Below are positions 11,815-23,100 of a stretch of DNA of 64,000 nucleotides, in pieces. Within the stretch, counting starts at the first letter, position 1, and every line of letters starts with the position of its first letter. Made by a program: the position numbers and the translations under genes. Below the pieces are notes generated by a model, which saw only the letters and a list, made by a program, of their open reading frames with translations, was not told the DNA's origin and did no database searches. The DNA is from Nemania diffusa (Eukaryota; Ascomycota; Sordariomycetes; Xylariales; Xylariaceae), in assembly GCA_038501195.1 (NCBI GenBank), contig JBBPUQ010000009.1, forward strand, positions 2,852,001 to 2,916,000, given 5' to 3'.

Positions 11815-12988
11815 ATGGCGCCTCTACAATCTCAACGTCTAATAGGAATCACCGATGAGGCGTGCTCTGTAGATTCAGCGAGAGAACGACCTAACCTAGA
11901 GGATATATCAAACTACGTCTACGAACCTCGGGAGTCCTTCAGTCTGACTCAAAGGCAATGCGACACTTGCGATGCCAATACTCTCTTTCGAGTTGGCGAA
12001 TCTTCCAAGGACCAGCGAAGGGTGGATGAAGGACGAGTAGAAATAATGGTGAGAAATAAAGAGAGGCTGTGTGTCTGTGGACTGTCTGGTTCGATACTGG
12101 AGAAGGCGAATTCAAAGTTACCCATCTTGAAAGACATGGACGGGCTCAGAGACCAACAGTATGGCATCAGTTGCGCGTATGTTCACCCTAGGGCCTAGGT
12201 CCAACCTTGTATCTCACTTTGCTCCGTTAAGTAAAAACAACTAACATGAGATGTTTATTAGGAGCTACCAATGCCGGTGCGCAGAACAGAGACGACAAAG
12301 GCTCTCTATACCGGAACCCACACCTACTGGCTATTGGTGGCCGCCTTCGACAATGGAGTTCACCTCTGGACGTGTTCAGGGCCGGTCATCCGAACAAGAG
12401 AATGCCAACGCAATACATAATACCATAGTTGGAGAGAAGACTAAGCACCAGTGGCTCCGTAGCCGGGTGTATCGTAAGTGTTCAGCATCTTGGATCTTTG
12501 CAGATGTGGCAGCCGCTCTCGTGTCTGGTGTATGCGCTACTCTCATAGCACGATACGATGTGTTGGTCTCCCGTCAAAACGAGATAAAAAATGTTGCGTT
12601 ATCAACTCTCTCTTATAACACGCATAGGCTCGGTTTACCAACCGATGCTAGCTCCCTCAACATCCTTTCACCGCCTACCGCTGTTGGACTGATGTTCTTA
12701 TACACCCTGGGCATCATTACTTTGTACTGTTTACACAAAAACGACAAGTACCTGATTTTGTGGCTCGCTAGCGGAGGAGTTGGAGCTGTGGTTGTCAGCC
12801 TCTGGCAGAATCTTGACCTAAAGTCTAGTATCGTCCAGATCTTCCCTAGCGCCGTGGTTGTGTCTTTATTTTTAAGTGCCTGTTTTCATTATTGGCTCGC
12901 TACAAATATTGTAGCCGGCGAGCTTGGTGATGAATACGAGCAGGTGTCGGATGATGGGAACAATCCCGGTGAGAAAAGCATCGTTTGA
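11815..12988 (+). CDS. Multi-pass membrane protein, two exons, unknown family
   Basis: Two exons join cleanly: 11815-12176 and 12262-12988. The intron 12177-12261 starts GTATGT, has a CTAAC branch point near 12241 and ends TTATTAG. Together they give 1,089 bases, 362 codons plus stop. The N-terminal half is soluble and polar, with a CDTC pair and a charged stretch (KDQRRVDEGRVEIMVRNKERL). Near the join it is Cys-rich (CASYQCRCAEQ). The C-terminal half has about four hydrophobic segments: around ADVAAALVSGVCATLIA, PTAVGLMFLYTLGIITLYCL, ILWLASGGVGAVVVSLW and FPSAVVVSLFLSACFHYWLA. It ends in an acidic tail. I do not recognise the family and assign no function. An in-frame ATG at 11794 could add seven residues. 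Confidence 0.65.
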
Positions 12989-13716
12989 ACGTTTGGGCGG
13001 CGATGAACAAGATGAAGCTAGGGAAGTCATTCAGAGGTTCAGAGGAAACTAGCTACCTACGAGGTCGTTAGGGGTTTTCATTGCAAATGTCGTAGAGGTT
13101 GTGGAAAAATTGACACAGTAGGCACCGTGGGGAATATTTCAACCACTTTCGATTGCACCTTTCCACACTCTCAGTAGTATTAGGTTATTTAGTTTAATAT
13201 TCAGTTATGCTGATTTCGAGTTATTATACTAAAGTTATAGTGTCGTGCAATTATAATACATGAGTAGGGGGTTTCCACCGCAGAACAACATAATGAGACA
13301 GTGTGGGCAACACGGTTACATGAGGGATAGGTTGGTTAGGTTATCAAGGCCTAGTTTTCTTTTTCTATTTAGTTACCATCACAGCAGGTCAAAGTGATGA
13401 AGCGGAGCAGGATCCTTAGTCCCTTAATAACTCGATCGCATTGTCGTTGCATCGCGTCGCTCCTTCGCGTTATTCCCTCTGTGGAGAACTCACGATGCAT
13501 AGGGTAGTCGGTTATAGACTCTGTCCCTTACTAGTTGGCTGAGCTGCGGATGAACATCCTGGAAAGGATGTCGGAGTATGGAGGTCTGGACTGGCGGCGA
13601 TGAGTTTGATTGATCCCCATTCGAGGATATATCGCTGCCCGTCGAAGCATACATGAGCAGTGGACAGTGCTCAAGCCTTTGGCGAATCAGTATTGGTTGT
13701 CCTTCAGTTAACGACC
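12989..13716. other. Intergenic, upstream of chitinase gene
   Basis: No gene supported. The minus-strand frame of about 109 codons at 13490-13819 overlaps the chitinase signal-peptide exon and looks like chance. The last part should hold the promoter of the chitinase gene. Confidence 0.5.
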
Positions 13717-16700
13717 ATGTTTGTCTCGTTGGAGAGAGCTGCACTGGCATGCCTGGTGCTTGCCATTTAGGGCACCATCGCTTTGCCCCGTGGGCAGCCA
13801 TTACAATCTGTTGAAGCAAGAGAAGAGATCTGCAGAGTTGTTTCGTAAGTCGATTAGTCTAACGAAGAATGGGACGGCCGACTAGCTTCAGTAGTCCATT
13901 TGATTATTCGGCCAAGATCAGAGGTCGAGACGAAGAAACACAATGCTTCCTAGCAGAGCAGCCAATATCTGAGCTGTTTGCTCGCCAGTCGGCTGATGAT
14001 GATGACTACTCCTGTTCAGAATCGAAGCCATGCAAGAATGGTGAGTGATGCTGCGAGAGGCTGTAATCGCTAGCATTTACTAAATAGATGTCTTAGGTAC
14101 TTGTTGCCCGAAAGCCACCGGCTTTTGCAATTACGGCCCGAAAGCGTGTGGAACTACAGGGACAAGCCCCAACGACGTTTGCTGGTCGAATTGTGATGCC
14201 CATTCTGAGTGCGGAAGAAATTCGGACCCTCCAGGCAAAGAATGCCCCCTCAATGTGGTGAGTAGGATGCTGGCCTAGTTTAGATTCTGAATATTGTCTA
14301 ACGGCCCGATCTAGTGTTGCTCGCAGTTTGGCTTTTGCGGAACTGAAGCAGAGTTCTGCAAGAAGACGGACGATGAAGAGACAAGCTGCCAAAGCAACTG
14401 TGACCAGCCCAGTTCAAGATCTTCCGGCGGCGATATACGCAAGCGCATTATTGGATACTATGAGGCATGGGCACATGATAGGGAATGCCAGAACATGAAC
14501 TTCAAGGACATTCCGGTTGGGGCTTTAACTCATGCTCATTTCTCGTTCGCCTATATAACCCCTGGGACCTACCAAATAGCACCCATGGATGACCTGGATC
14601 CTGATCTTTTCAATGATTTTACCGCTATCAAGGCGAGCAACCCAGGACTCAAGGCCATCGTGGCGCTGGGTGGCTGGACTTTCACCGATCCTGGGGCAAC
14701 CCAAAAAGTGTTCAGTGAGATGGTCAGCTCAGCCGAGAACCGCAAAGTGTTCATCGGCAACTTGATGGGCTTCATGCGCAAGTATGCCTTTGACGGTCTC
14801 GACTTCGACTGGGAGTACCCTGGAGCCCCTGACCGTGGTGGTTCGCCGGATGACGGCAAAAATTTCGTTACCTTTCTGAAGGAGCTTGACGATGTGAACA
14901 AACAGCAGCCTGACAAGTATGTCGTTTCGTTCACAGCTCCCACAAGTTACTGGTATCCGAGGTGGTTCGATCTCAAGGCCGTAGATTACGTAGATTAGAT
15001 CAATGTCATGAGCTACGATCTCCACGGCACTTGGGACTCGACCAACCCTATCGGCAACCACATATACGCCCATACCAACCTCACTGAGATCAAAAACGCT
15101 CTCGATCTCTTCTGGAGAAATGACGTGCCGGCCAACAAGCTCAATCTCGGGTTTGGGTTCTATGGTAGAAGCTTTTAGCTCTCTGACCCGACTTGTAGCA
15201 CTCCGGGTTGCCAGTTCAAGGGTGGGGCATCGCCGGGTGCTTGTAGTCAGAACTCTGGCACACTTACGTATCGAGAGATCATGGACGTCGTCAAGAACAA
15301 CAAGCTCAAGCCATTCTATGATAAGGAGAATGCGGTCAAATACGTAACTTGGAACCAAGATCAGTAGGTCTCCTATGTAAGCACCTAGTCGTAATGAGTA
15401 ACTGATGCTCCGACGTACGACTCAATTGTCGTCTATTCGATAAGTGCTAATGATGGAATAGGACGACGCGGAAACTTTCAAGCAAAAGGTCGACTTCGCA
15501 AATGACCTTGGTCTTGGTGGAATGTTGATTTGGGCGAGTAAGTATCATCTATCGTACTGTCCTTTCCTTTCCATTTTTGCAGGTCACAGGAGTGAGTCTC
15601 TTGCGCGGCTCTGATTAGATCTTGGGCGCTCTTTATTCCTCCAGAGTGGTTTTTTTGGCGGGTTTTTTCTTCCGTAGATTTCGCTCAAAGCAGTTTTTGC
15701 TAACTGTTAAAAAATTATAGTCGATCAGGATACCGATGATTTGGAGGCTCTGAAGGGGCTCGTCGGCGCTGACAATATCAAATTATTCCAGAAACAAGCC
15801 CAGGATGCTGACTACTGGGAGGTTAGTTCCTCAGAGTCCACCTACCCGTAAATAAAACTGACACACATTTGCTCAGGGGGTGTCTGTCCCTGACTGTTAC
15901 GTGACTGACTGCGGCGGTACTTGCAATGCAGGATTCGTCAAAATCACGAACCATCCCTGCGGCAGCGCAAAACCTATCACGCGTCACTCTAGTAGGAAAG
16001 AAAGTTCGCTGTGCGATCCCTTAGATGGAGCCCCTAGCAAAGACGACTGTACATGGCGAGGCAGTGCCCCATCGTGCAACGGTCACTGCCACGAGGACGA
16101 GGTGACAGTCGAGCTCAATCGTTGGGGGTCTGGCAAGTACTGCGAAGACGGTAATAAAGCCTACTGCTGTAAAACAGCGTTAGATAATACGTGCTACTGG
16201 ACAGGGGGAGGCAAGCGATGTAATGGAGATGATGAGGCTCTAGTGAGTTCAACCACAGGCTGAAACGGTCTCCCGCGTCAGTTCTCGAGTTCAATGAGCC
16301 TAACTATACCTTAGACATTTGCCGGCACATTTTTGCAGCGACTTGCTGATGTAGCCGGGCTATTCGGCGACCTAACGGGCGACTTGTTGGAAGAGGCGCT
16401 CGATGATGCCAATATCGATCTTCGAAAACTATACTGCTGCCCCAAACAGGACATCGACAACTGGCAAAATTGCGCTTGGTACGGAAAACCTGGTAGCTGC
16501 TTCGATAACCACTGTCCTATCGGTCACTCGGTACAGCTCTCAACAAATGCCTACGGTGGGGGTGAGGACTGCGGCATTCGTCTCGAACGATCCAGGGTAT
16601 TCTGCTGTGATCCTGCCAAAGGCGCGTCACCCTTTCTACCAGTATCTCTGGACAAGCTCTTCAAAGACCCGCCTACTGGCGACGATGTCGACACCGACTA

Positions 16701-19699
16701 TGAGCTGGAAACTGATGACACCTGGGGTACGGGCAAGGCCAAGGTAGATGATGATGAGCCCAGCGATGCCGCGTTCCAGTTCGTTGTCATGGCCTCACCC
16801 GACGAGATCCAGACTTCACTGGACAGACGAGACGGCTCACACTGGGAACTCAATTGCGACAACACAAATGACAGCCAGGAGGCGCAGACTATTCAAATGG
16901 TGTGTACCGACATTTCAGAAGACAGTAACTGTTACAAGATCGGTCTTGGCCATGGCGTACCAGGGACAATCCTCCAGATGCCATCGGGCTGCGGACCTGG
17001 CAAGTATGCTGTCGCTGTAGAGATGACGAAGTCAAGAAACCAGATACTGCCACGCAGCCTGACACGTCGCCTATCCCATAGCCCTGTAGTTTACGATCTC
17101 ACATTTGACTACGACTTTTCTCGCGTCCCTCGCGACATGGGGGACACGCAAATGAGAATCGACTTCAGCAACGAAGTGGGCTACTGGGATGAGGTCGTCG
17201 CTGCAGCTGCATCAAAACGAAAGTCCAAGCGATCATTGGACGACTTCCAGGGAAATCATGTAAGATGGCTGGAAGAGGAGTTCCGCGAAGATGCTCATTA
17301 CGGCCTCGTCGAGAGAAGCGAGCTTCACGAGCGGTGGTTTGGGGAAAGTATTGTGTCATGGCTTAAGAACATGTTGAGTCCTACTATTAGCCGGAAGTTC
17401 ACTCATGTTCTCGACAACACATACATCCTCAAGGTCGTGGATGAGACATGGCACTGTCCCCTCCATGACGGACGCCTTCTTGCCCAAGCAGAGACAAACG
17501 TGCATGTTGAGACAAGCTTCGGGTTTACTCTGATTTGTAAACTTGGAAAGCCCTTGGACTTGAGCCAATCCTATCTCACACTCACGAACAAGGGCGACAC
17601 CAACGCTATCTTCCGTATTGAGGCATATCTAGACCTCCACTATGACAGCATGGAAAAGTCGCTTTTGCGTGTACCTTTCCCAGGCGCATCTTTCTCCATC
17701 CCTGGTATTGCTACGATCGGCCCGGCGGTGCACCTTACGGGCCGAGTTGAGGCTGGTCTACAGCTAGCTGCTGTGATGGAAACTAAAGTTGATGTGGCAT
17801 CATGGGAATTTGAGCAGACACTCCCATCCACATCTGAATACATGCCGTCTGAACCTGGCATGGCAGGCTGGGGTCATTCTGGTGACTTTAACGGAATCTA
17901 GCAGCCGGAATTTTACGCTGGTATATCAGCAGACGGAAATGTCAAGTTACATGCTATCGCAGCCATTGAATTTGGCATCGCATTCGATTCATAGTGATGC
18001 CCTGGCTTCCGTCGTAGCGGATGGCTGGGTTGAAGCGAAAGCGCACTCTGCGTTCACCACTGAAGGCAACTGTCCCTTCACCTGGGGAATTGATGTCGGC
18101 GTCGATCTTTATGCTAAGGCCGAGGCCCCGTCCCGCTTTATGTGGGATTTGCCTAGGTTTGCGCTGCCCGGTTCTGGTATGAAGAGTATTATCCCGATGG
18201 ACAAATGCCCAGATCCCACGCAGGGCGTGCCAGAGGAAAAGAGAGGCCTTGTTAACTTCAGAGCCTCTATCATAGAGCCAGAAGAGATAGCACCCAATAG
18301 CACGGAACTCGAGCTAGCAGTCCAAGGCCGTGGACTGTCGCAGCGAAGTAGGATTGTGGTAGAGCCAACTTTTAAAATCCCGCTGCAGAGTCTACTGTGC
18401 CCAGATGCAAGCAATGACGGCGCTAACGGTGATGGGACGGAATGTTCCAAGATAAAGGGTTGGGAAGACGACCAACTCAGTACTTCACTCCGGCGCCGAG
18501 ATGTGTACACAGCAAACGAGTCTGATCCGGAGCACTGGCATCAGTGGGGTTTGCGATCTACGGATACCACAAGGACGGCGAAAGCATGCGGGGGGAGAGT
18601 AGCGTTCAAAGCTCCGCCATACGAAACTAGCGGTACTCTAAATAAGGTCAGTGTTCCTCCCAAGTATCCGCTTGGAAAAACGTGACTGGCGACTTGATAG
18701 TGTCTACAGGAGCGAGACTAACTGGCATGTAGAAAATACCCGGCGTCAAGGTCTACGGTTATATCAATCCAGACACGTGCAATGACTTCTCTTTTGACGG
18801 AGCTCGGCCATATCTAACTACAAACACGGAGGATGGCTGGGCAACAGAACACATTCTTGAGCTACAGCTTATTAGTCAGTTCTTCGATTATGTAGACGGT
18901 CGGCTTGGAAAGTCGTTACCCAACTATGCGCCCGGTGGCACTGGTATGCAGACATTGTGCCAAGCCGTCAAAGCCCTATGGGTAGGCGTGCCGCAAGATC
19001 AGCGATTCAAATTGGACGGCGTGACTAGAGATCCCGTCGACCATGTTCTTGCTGTACTTCCAGGCAATGATAACAACTACCTGTCCGAGTTTGTCCTGTT
19101 GGACAAGGGAGTCAACACAGCAAAAGAGAGAGTAGGTCTATCCATGGTTTTTCTGTACGCGTCTGAGTGACTAGGGGTGGCTAATAGGTGAATAGATGTT
19201 TAGCGGAGATGCAACAATTCAGAACGAAGACACAATGGCCCAATACGATGGCGAGGGCGACCGAGCTGTGAAGAATCTCAAAGACGTCATGACAGCTATG
19301 AAATACTTGCAAGACGACACTATTGCGACCCGGCTCAGAAGTCAGAAGGAGCGCATAGCGGCCCGGCTGAGAGAGCTAGACACAAATCTACTGCCGAATT
19401 GGAACCGCGTCAATAAGAATGGCGGGAAATACGGAAACTGGGTACCCCAGAACTTGGAAGGCATGTGGAATACCTTCGTCGCCAACAAGTGTGCTACCGC
19501 GCGGACCAAGGCCGTCACACACATCGACGAGCATCTGGGCAGACTGGTGGAGGGCTTTGTCAATGATTTCCAGAAAGGACAGGCGGACGCGCAGGCTCAG
19601 AAGGGCGACACGCACCTCAAGAACCTTATCGAGAAGGTTGAGAAGTTACAAACCGAATGGACACGCTATAGACCCATCTCATGGACAAATCCATTTTAA
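13717..19699 (+). pseudogene. GH18 chitinase with hevein-type chitin-binding region, broken
   Basis: Exons inferred from splice sites and frame: 13717-13844, 13892-14040, 14097-14257, 14315-15376, 15462-15537, 15721-15822, 15877-16242, 16315-18646, 18733-19131 and 19196-19699. The first exon starts as a signal peptide (MFVSLERAALACLVLAI). A Cys-rich region with CCSQFGFCGTEAEFC is a ChtBD1 (hevein-like) chitin-binding domain. Next is the GH18 barrel with catalytic DxxDxDxE (DGLDFDWEYP, 14792-14821). Then comes the long Cys-containing C-terminal region typical of the 1,400-1,600-residue fungal chitinases. Known role of the family: hydrolysis of chitin at the wall or outside the cell. In-frame TAG codons interrupt it at 13768, 14996, 15176, 15365 and 17899, and the frame shifts near 17990-18000. 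The 14996 and 15365 stops lie where the family usually has Trp (DYVD-x-INVMSYD, DQ-x-VSY), and 15176 follows FYGRSF. All five can arise from CAG or TGG by C-to-T or G-to-A at CpA sites, as RIP does. Tail-to-tail with the PKS. Confidence 0.88.
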
Positions 19700-20175
19700 C
19701 AGGGAGAGATGGACTGAGTTGCCGTGTATAACTTTTCCTTCAAGCATGTAATAACAAAGCGTATGAATAGCGTAATGATTTAAATAGAGAAAAATATCCT
19801 CAATGTTCACGTATGAATCATATTCAAGTCCGTGCCATATATGCGTGAGCGTGTATCAAGGGAGACGACGAGGGTTTTAGGTACCTAGTCAATTCTAGAT
19901 TAGATAGATAGTCTACCGAGTGTCTAGCAAGGGTTATTAGTGAGCCCTATTTTGATTGGCTGCAATTGCCAAGATTCCGATTCGCCGGCGGTCATTAAAA
20001 CCTGAAAAGGGGGCTAGCAAAGCGCTGAATAGTTAAACCGTTTGATTAATCTCGCCTTCAAAGCTTTATTCATTTGGAGTTAGTCCCGTTATAAGAGAGT
20101 GAGTCTGATCCAAATATAGAGAAATAAACATATCTATACGAACTACCTGTATGAAATCCTAGCGTGGAGAAATTC
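19700..20175. other. Convergent 3' intergenic region
   Basis: Separates the 3' ends of the chitinase gene (plus) and the PKS gene (minus), so it should contain both polyadenylation regions. No open frame, RNA gene or repeat is seen. Confidence 0.5.
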
Positions 20176-23100
20176 CTACTTAGCACCTACTTTGGCAGCC
20201 CATTTCTTCGCCCCAGATTTCGCCAGCGCCAGTATACTCTCGCTCCGCATGATCTCCAGCAGCGACAGCTCGATAGCGAGGCGCAGGCGCAGCCAGTTGC
20301 GCACCTCGATGGCGACGAGCGAATCGATGCCGAGGCTTGCAAAGGGCGCGTTGATGTCGAGCTCCTCGATCGGCTTCATCATGAAGTTGAAGAAGGCGAC
20401 GCCGATGCGGCGCGCGAGCTGCGCGACGAAGAAGTCCTGTGTCACGATGGACAGGTCGGCTTCGGCCGCCGCGAGCAGTCTCCGTATCTCCGCGTCCTCG
20501 TCGTTTTCGCCGGACGCTGCTGTCTCTCCGGTCGCGGGCCCGTCTCTACTAGCGTCCACTTCAAGGGTGCGGTATAAGCTTAGCCGGGCGTCGCGTCGCC
20601 ACACGTTCCGATTCTGCGGCGATGATAGCGGGATAGTAGATCGCATTGCCAGCGCAATCTGACTGTCTGACACGAAGGATTCGTTTAGCTCCTGCAGACG
20701 TGGCGAAGATTTCCGGATGGCGAGCTCGAATGAGTCCAGAACGTCTTGCTCCGAGAGAAAATAGTGCGATGTCGTCTTGAAGAATTGAATCAGGTCTGGC
20801 CGCTCGGCTACAAATCCTACGTCTGCCACGGCACCCACATCAAGTACCGACGCCGGAAGGCCTAAGCCGTGGCGAAACTGTACGAAAGCATCGAGGAATG
20901 TGCTGCCTGACGCATAGTTTGCTTGGCCGCGCTGTCCTATGAGACCAGCAAATGAACTAAATAGGACGAAGAAGTCTAAAGGTTGCTGAGCAAGTGCGGT
21001 ATGCAGGTTCCATGTGCCCTGGATTTTAGGACCAGTTACGGCTTCCCAGTCTTCAAAGGGCATTTCCGTGAATAGATGGTCTCGCAGCACCATGGACAGC
21101 TGGACCACTCCAGCGATGGGTGTTTGGGCCGCGTCCACAGCACGAGCCACGCTGTCGATTTCAGTGACACTACCCATCACAACGGCGACAGTGTATCCGG
21201 AGCCCTCTAGTGCCTGGATTAAAGCCGCTTCGTTCGGCTTCTTGCCGCCACTCCGGGAAAGGAAGACGAAACGCCTAGCGCCGTTTTCTACCATCCACAT
21301 CGCAACAGAGCGACCCAGCCCTCCTAGTCCGCCAACTAGCAGATAGGAGGCGTCGGCGCGTAATGAGAATCCTTGACGTGCGGGACTTGCTACGATCGTT
21401 GATATATCTTCCGGAATGCGAACAACGAGCTTGCCTATGTGGTTTCCTTTTTGCATAGTTCGGATGGCGGGTTCAATATCGGCCGCTTCAAACACTCGGA
21501 TCGGTTGGATTGGCTTAATGGCCCCAGTCCGGTAGTACCCCAGGAACTGGTCAATCAGCTTGCGGATCCGGCGCGGCTGTTTCGTGATGATGGGCCACAT
21601 TTCGATGCCAAAAAATGCACGGTTACCCTCGAAAGATTCCATATCCAACCGCCCCTGGCCCAAAAAGTCGCGTTTGCCGATCTCGACCATACTGCCAAAC
21701 TCGGCGACACACTTCCACTGCAGATATTATTAGCAAGGGGATGGTAACATGGCAGCTATTCATTAGCAGTGGCAACTTACCGAGGTGTGAAGTAATTCCC
21801 CAGATAAAGAATTCAAAACGACATCCACTCCACGGTCTCCTGTCTCTCGCATGATGCCAGGAAGGAACCCAGCATCCCGCGAGGAGAAGATATGAGATCG
21901 TGAAAGCCCGAAGGTATCAATCAAGTATTGAACCTTCTCATCACTACCCACCGTCGCGTATATCTTGTCGACGCCGAGCATCCGACATACATAGATAGCT
22001 GCCAGCCCAATACCCCCGCACGCCGAGTGAATCAAGACAGTCTGCCCCTTCTCCAGCTGCGCCAGATTGATGAGTCCATGGATGACTGTGGGATAGACGC
22101 ATGGCATGCTTGCAGCTTCCTCAAAGCTCACGTCATCTGGCATCTTGATACACCGAGGCGCCGCAGTCCTTGTCGTGGTAGCGTATGCGTCCTGCGTGAT
22201 AGCCATGACACGCTCGCCAACGACGAGGTCTGTGACATCAGGCCCTATGGCGCGCACTACCCCGGAGCACTCAACACCGAACCCATCTCCTGCCTCTTTT
22301 GGCCCGTTGATGATTCCCATCGCAGTGAGGGTGTCCTAATGCGATCAAAATGTTAGTTACATGGAATAAACAAAGAGTAAGCGAGTGGAAGTCGCTGCTT
22401 TAGGAGTGAAAATGGAGACAAAAAAGGATTAAATTATCGAGTCGGTTTATCCATGCAATAACGTCAAAGCACCTTAGATTGTCACGTACCTTGAAGTTCA
22501 TGCCCACGGCTCGAATGTCAACATACACCTCCTCGCCAGTCAAGTTATCTAGCAGCGGCCTCTCAACCCACCGCAGCGATTTCAGCGAGCCCCTCTTTCC
22601 AATCTCTAATCGTTTGAACGTGCGATGTCCTTCTGGCTGAGCGGCCAATTCGTCGCTCACGGAAATCCAACGAAAGCGCGGGAGGTAGACGGTGCCACCC
22701 GAGTAAGCAAACTCGCAGTCCGGGTCGGCCATCTCATCTCTATCTACAGCCCTAACCCGACGTATCTTCTGGTATACCTGAAGGACAGCCTGCCACGCCT
22801 TCGGAGACGTTATATCGTCTAGCTCTAGTGTGCACAGAGATGCCCCGGTCTCATTGCGTACTACGCGGAGAAGACCAAGGATTGCAGAATACTGCGGGTC
22901 TGAGCAATTGATTTGACTTGGTCTTGAAAGCCACAGCATTCCAGATGGTGTCAACATAGATAAGAAGTCTTTGAATTGGGCGTACTTGTCGGGCGATATA
23001 TCTTGTAAAAATGAGTTTCCTTCCAAGTCTAAGATGGAGAAAACGAATCCCTCGGGTTTCTCTGAGAGTGTAATATTGCGAACCTCAAGGCCTAAGTTGC

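Noticed and set aside
13490..13819. Minus-strand frame of 109 codons
   Set aside because: It overlaps the chitinase signal-peptide exon on the other strand and has no recognisable feature.
13717..17901. Reassignment of UAG as a sense codon
   Set aside because: The PKS itself ends in TAG right after the ACP, so UAG acts as a normal stop in this genome.
18700..18732. A further TAG (just before 18733) as a sixth chitinase nonsense codon
   Set aside because: It is the acceptor of an intron at 18647-18732 (GTCAGT donor, CTAACT branch) that joins the flanking frames in phase.
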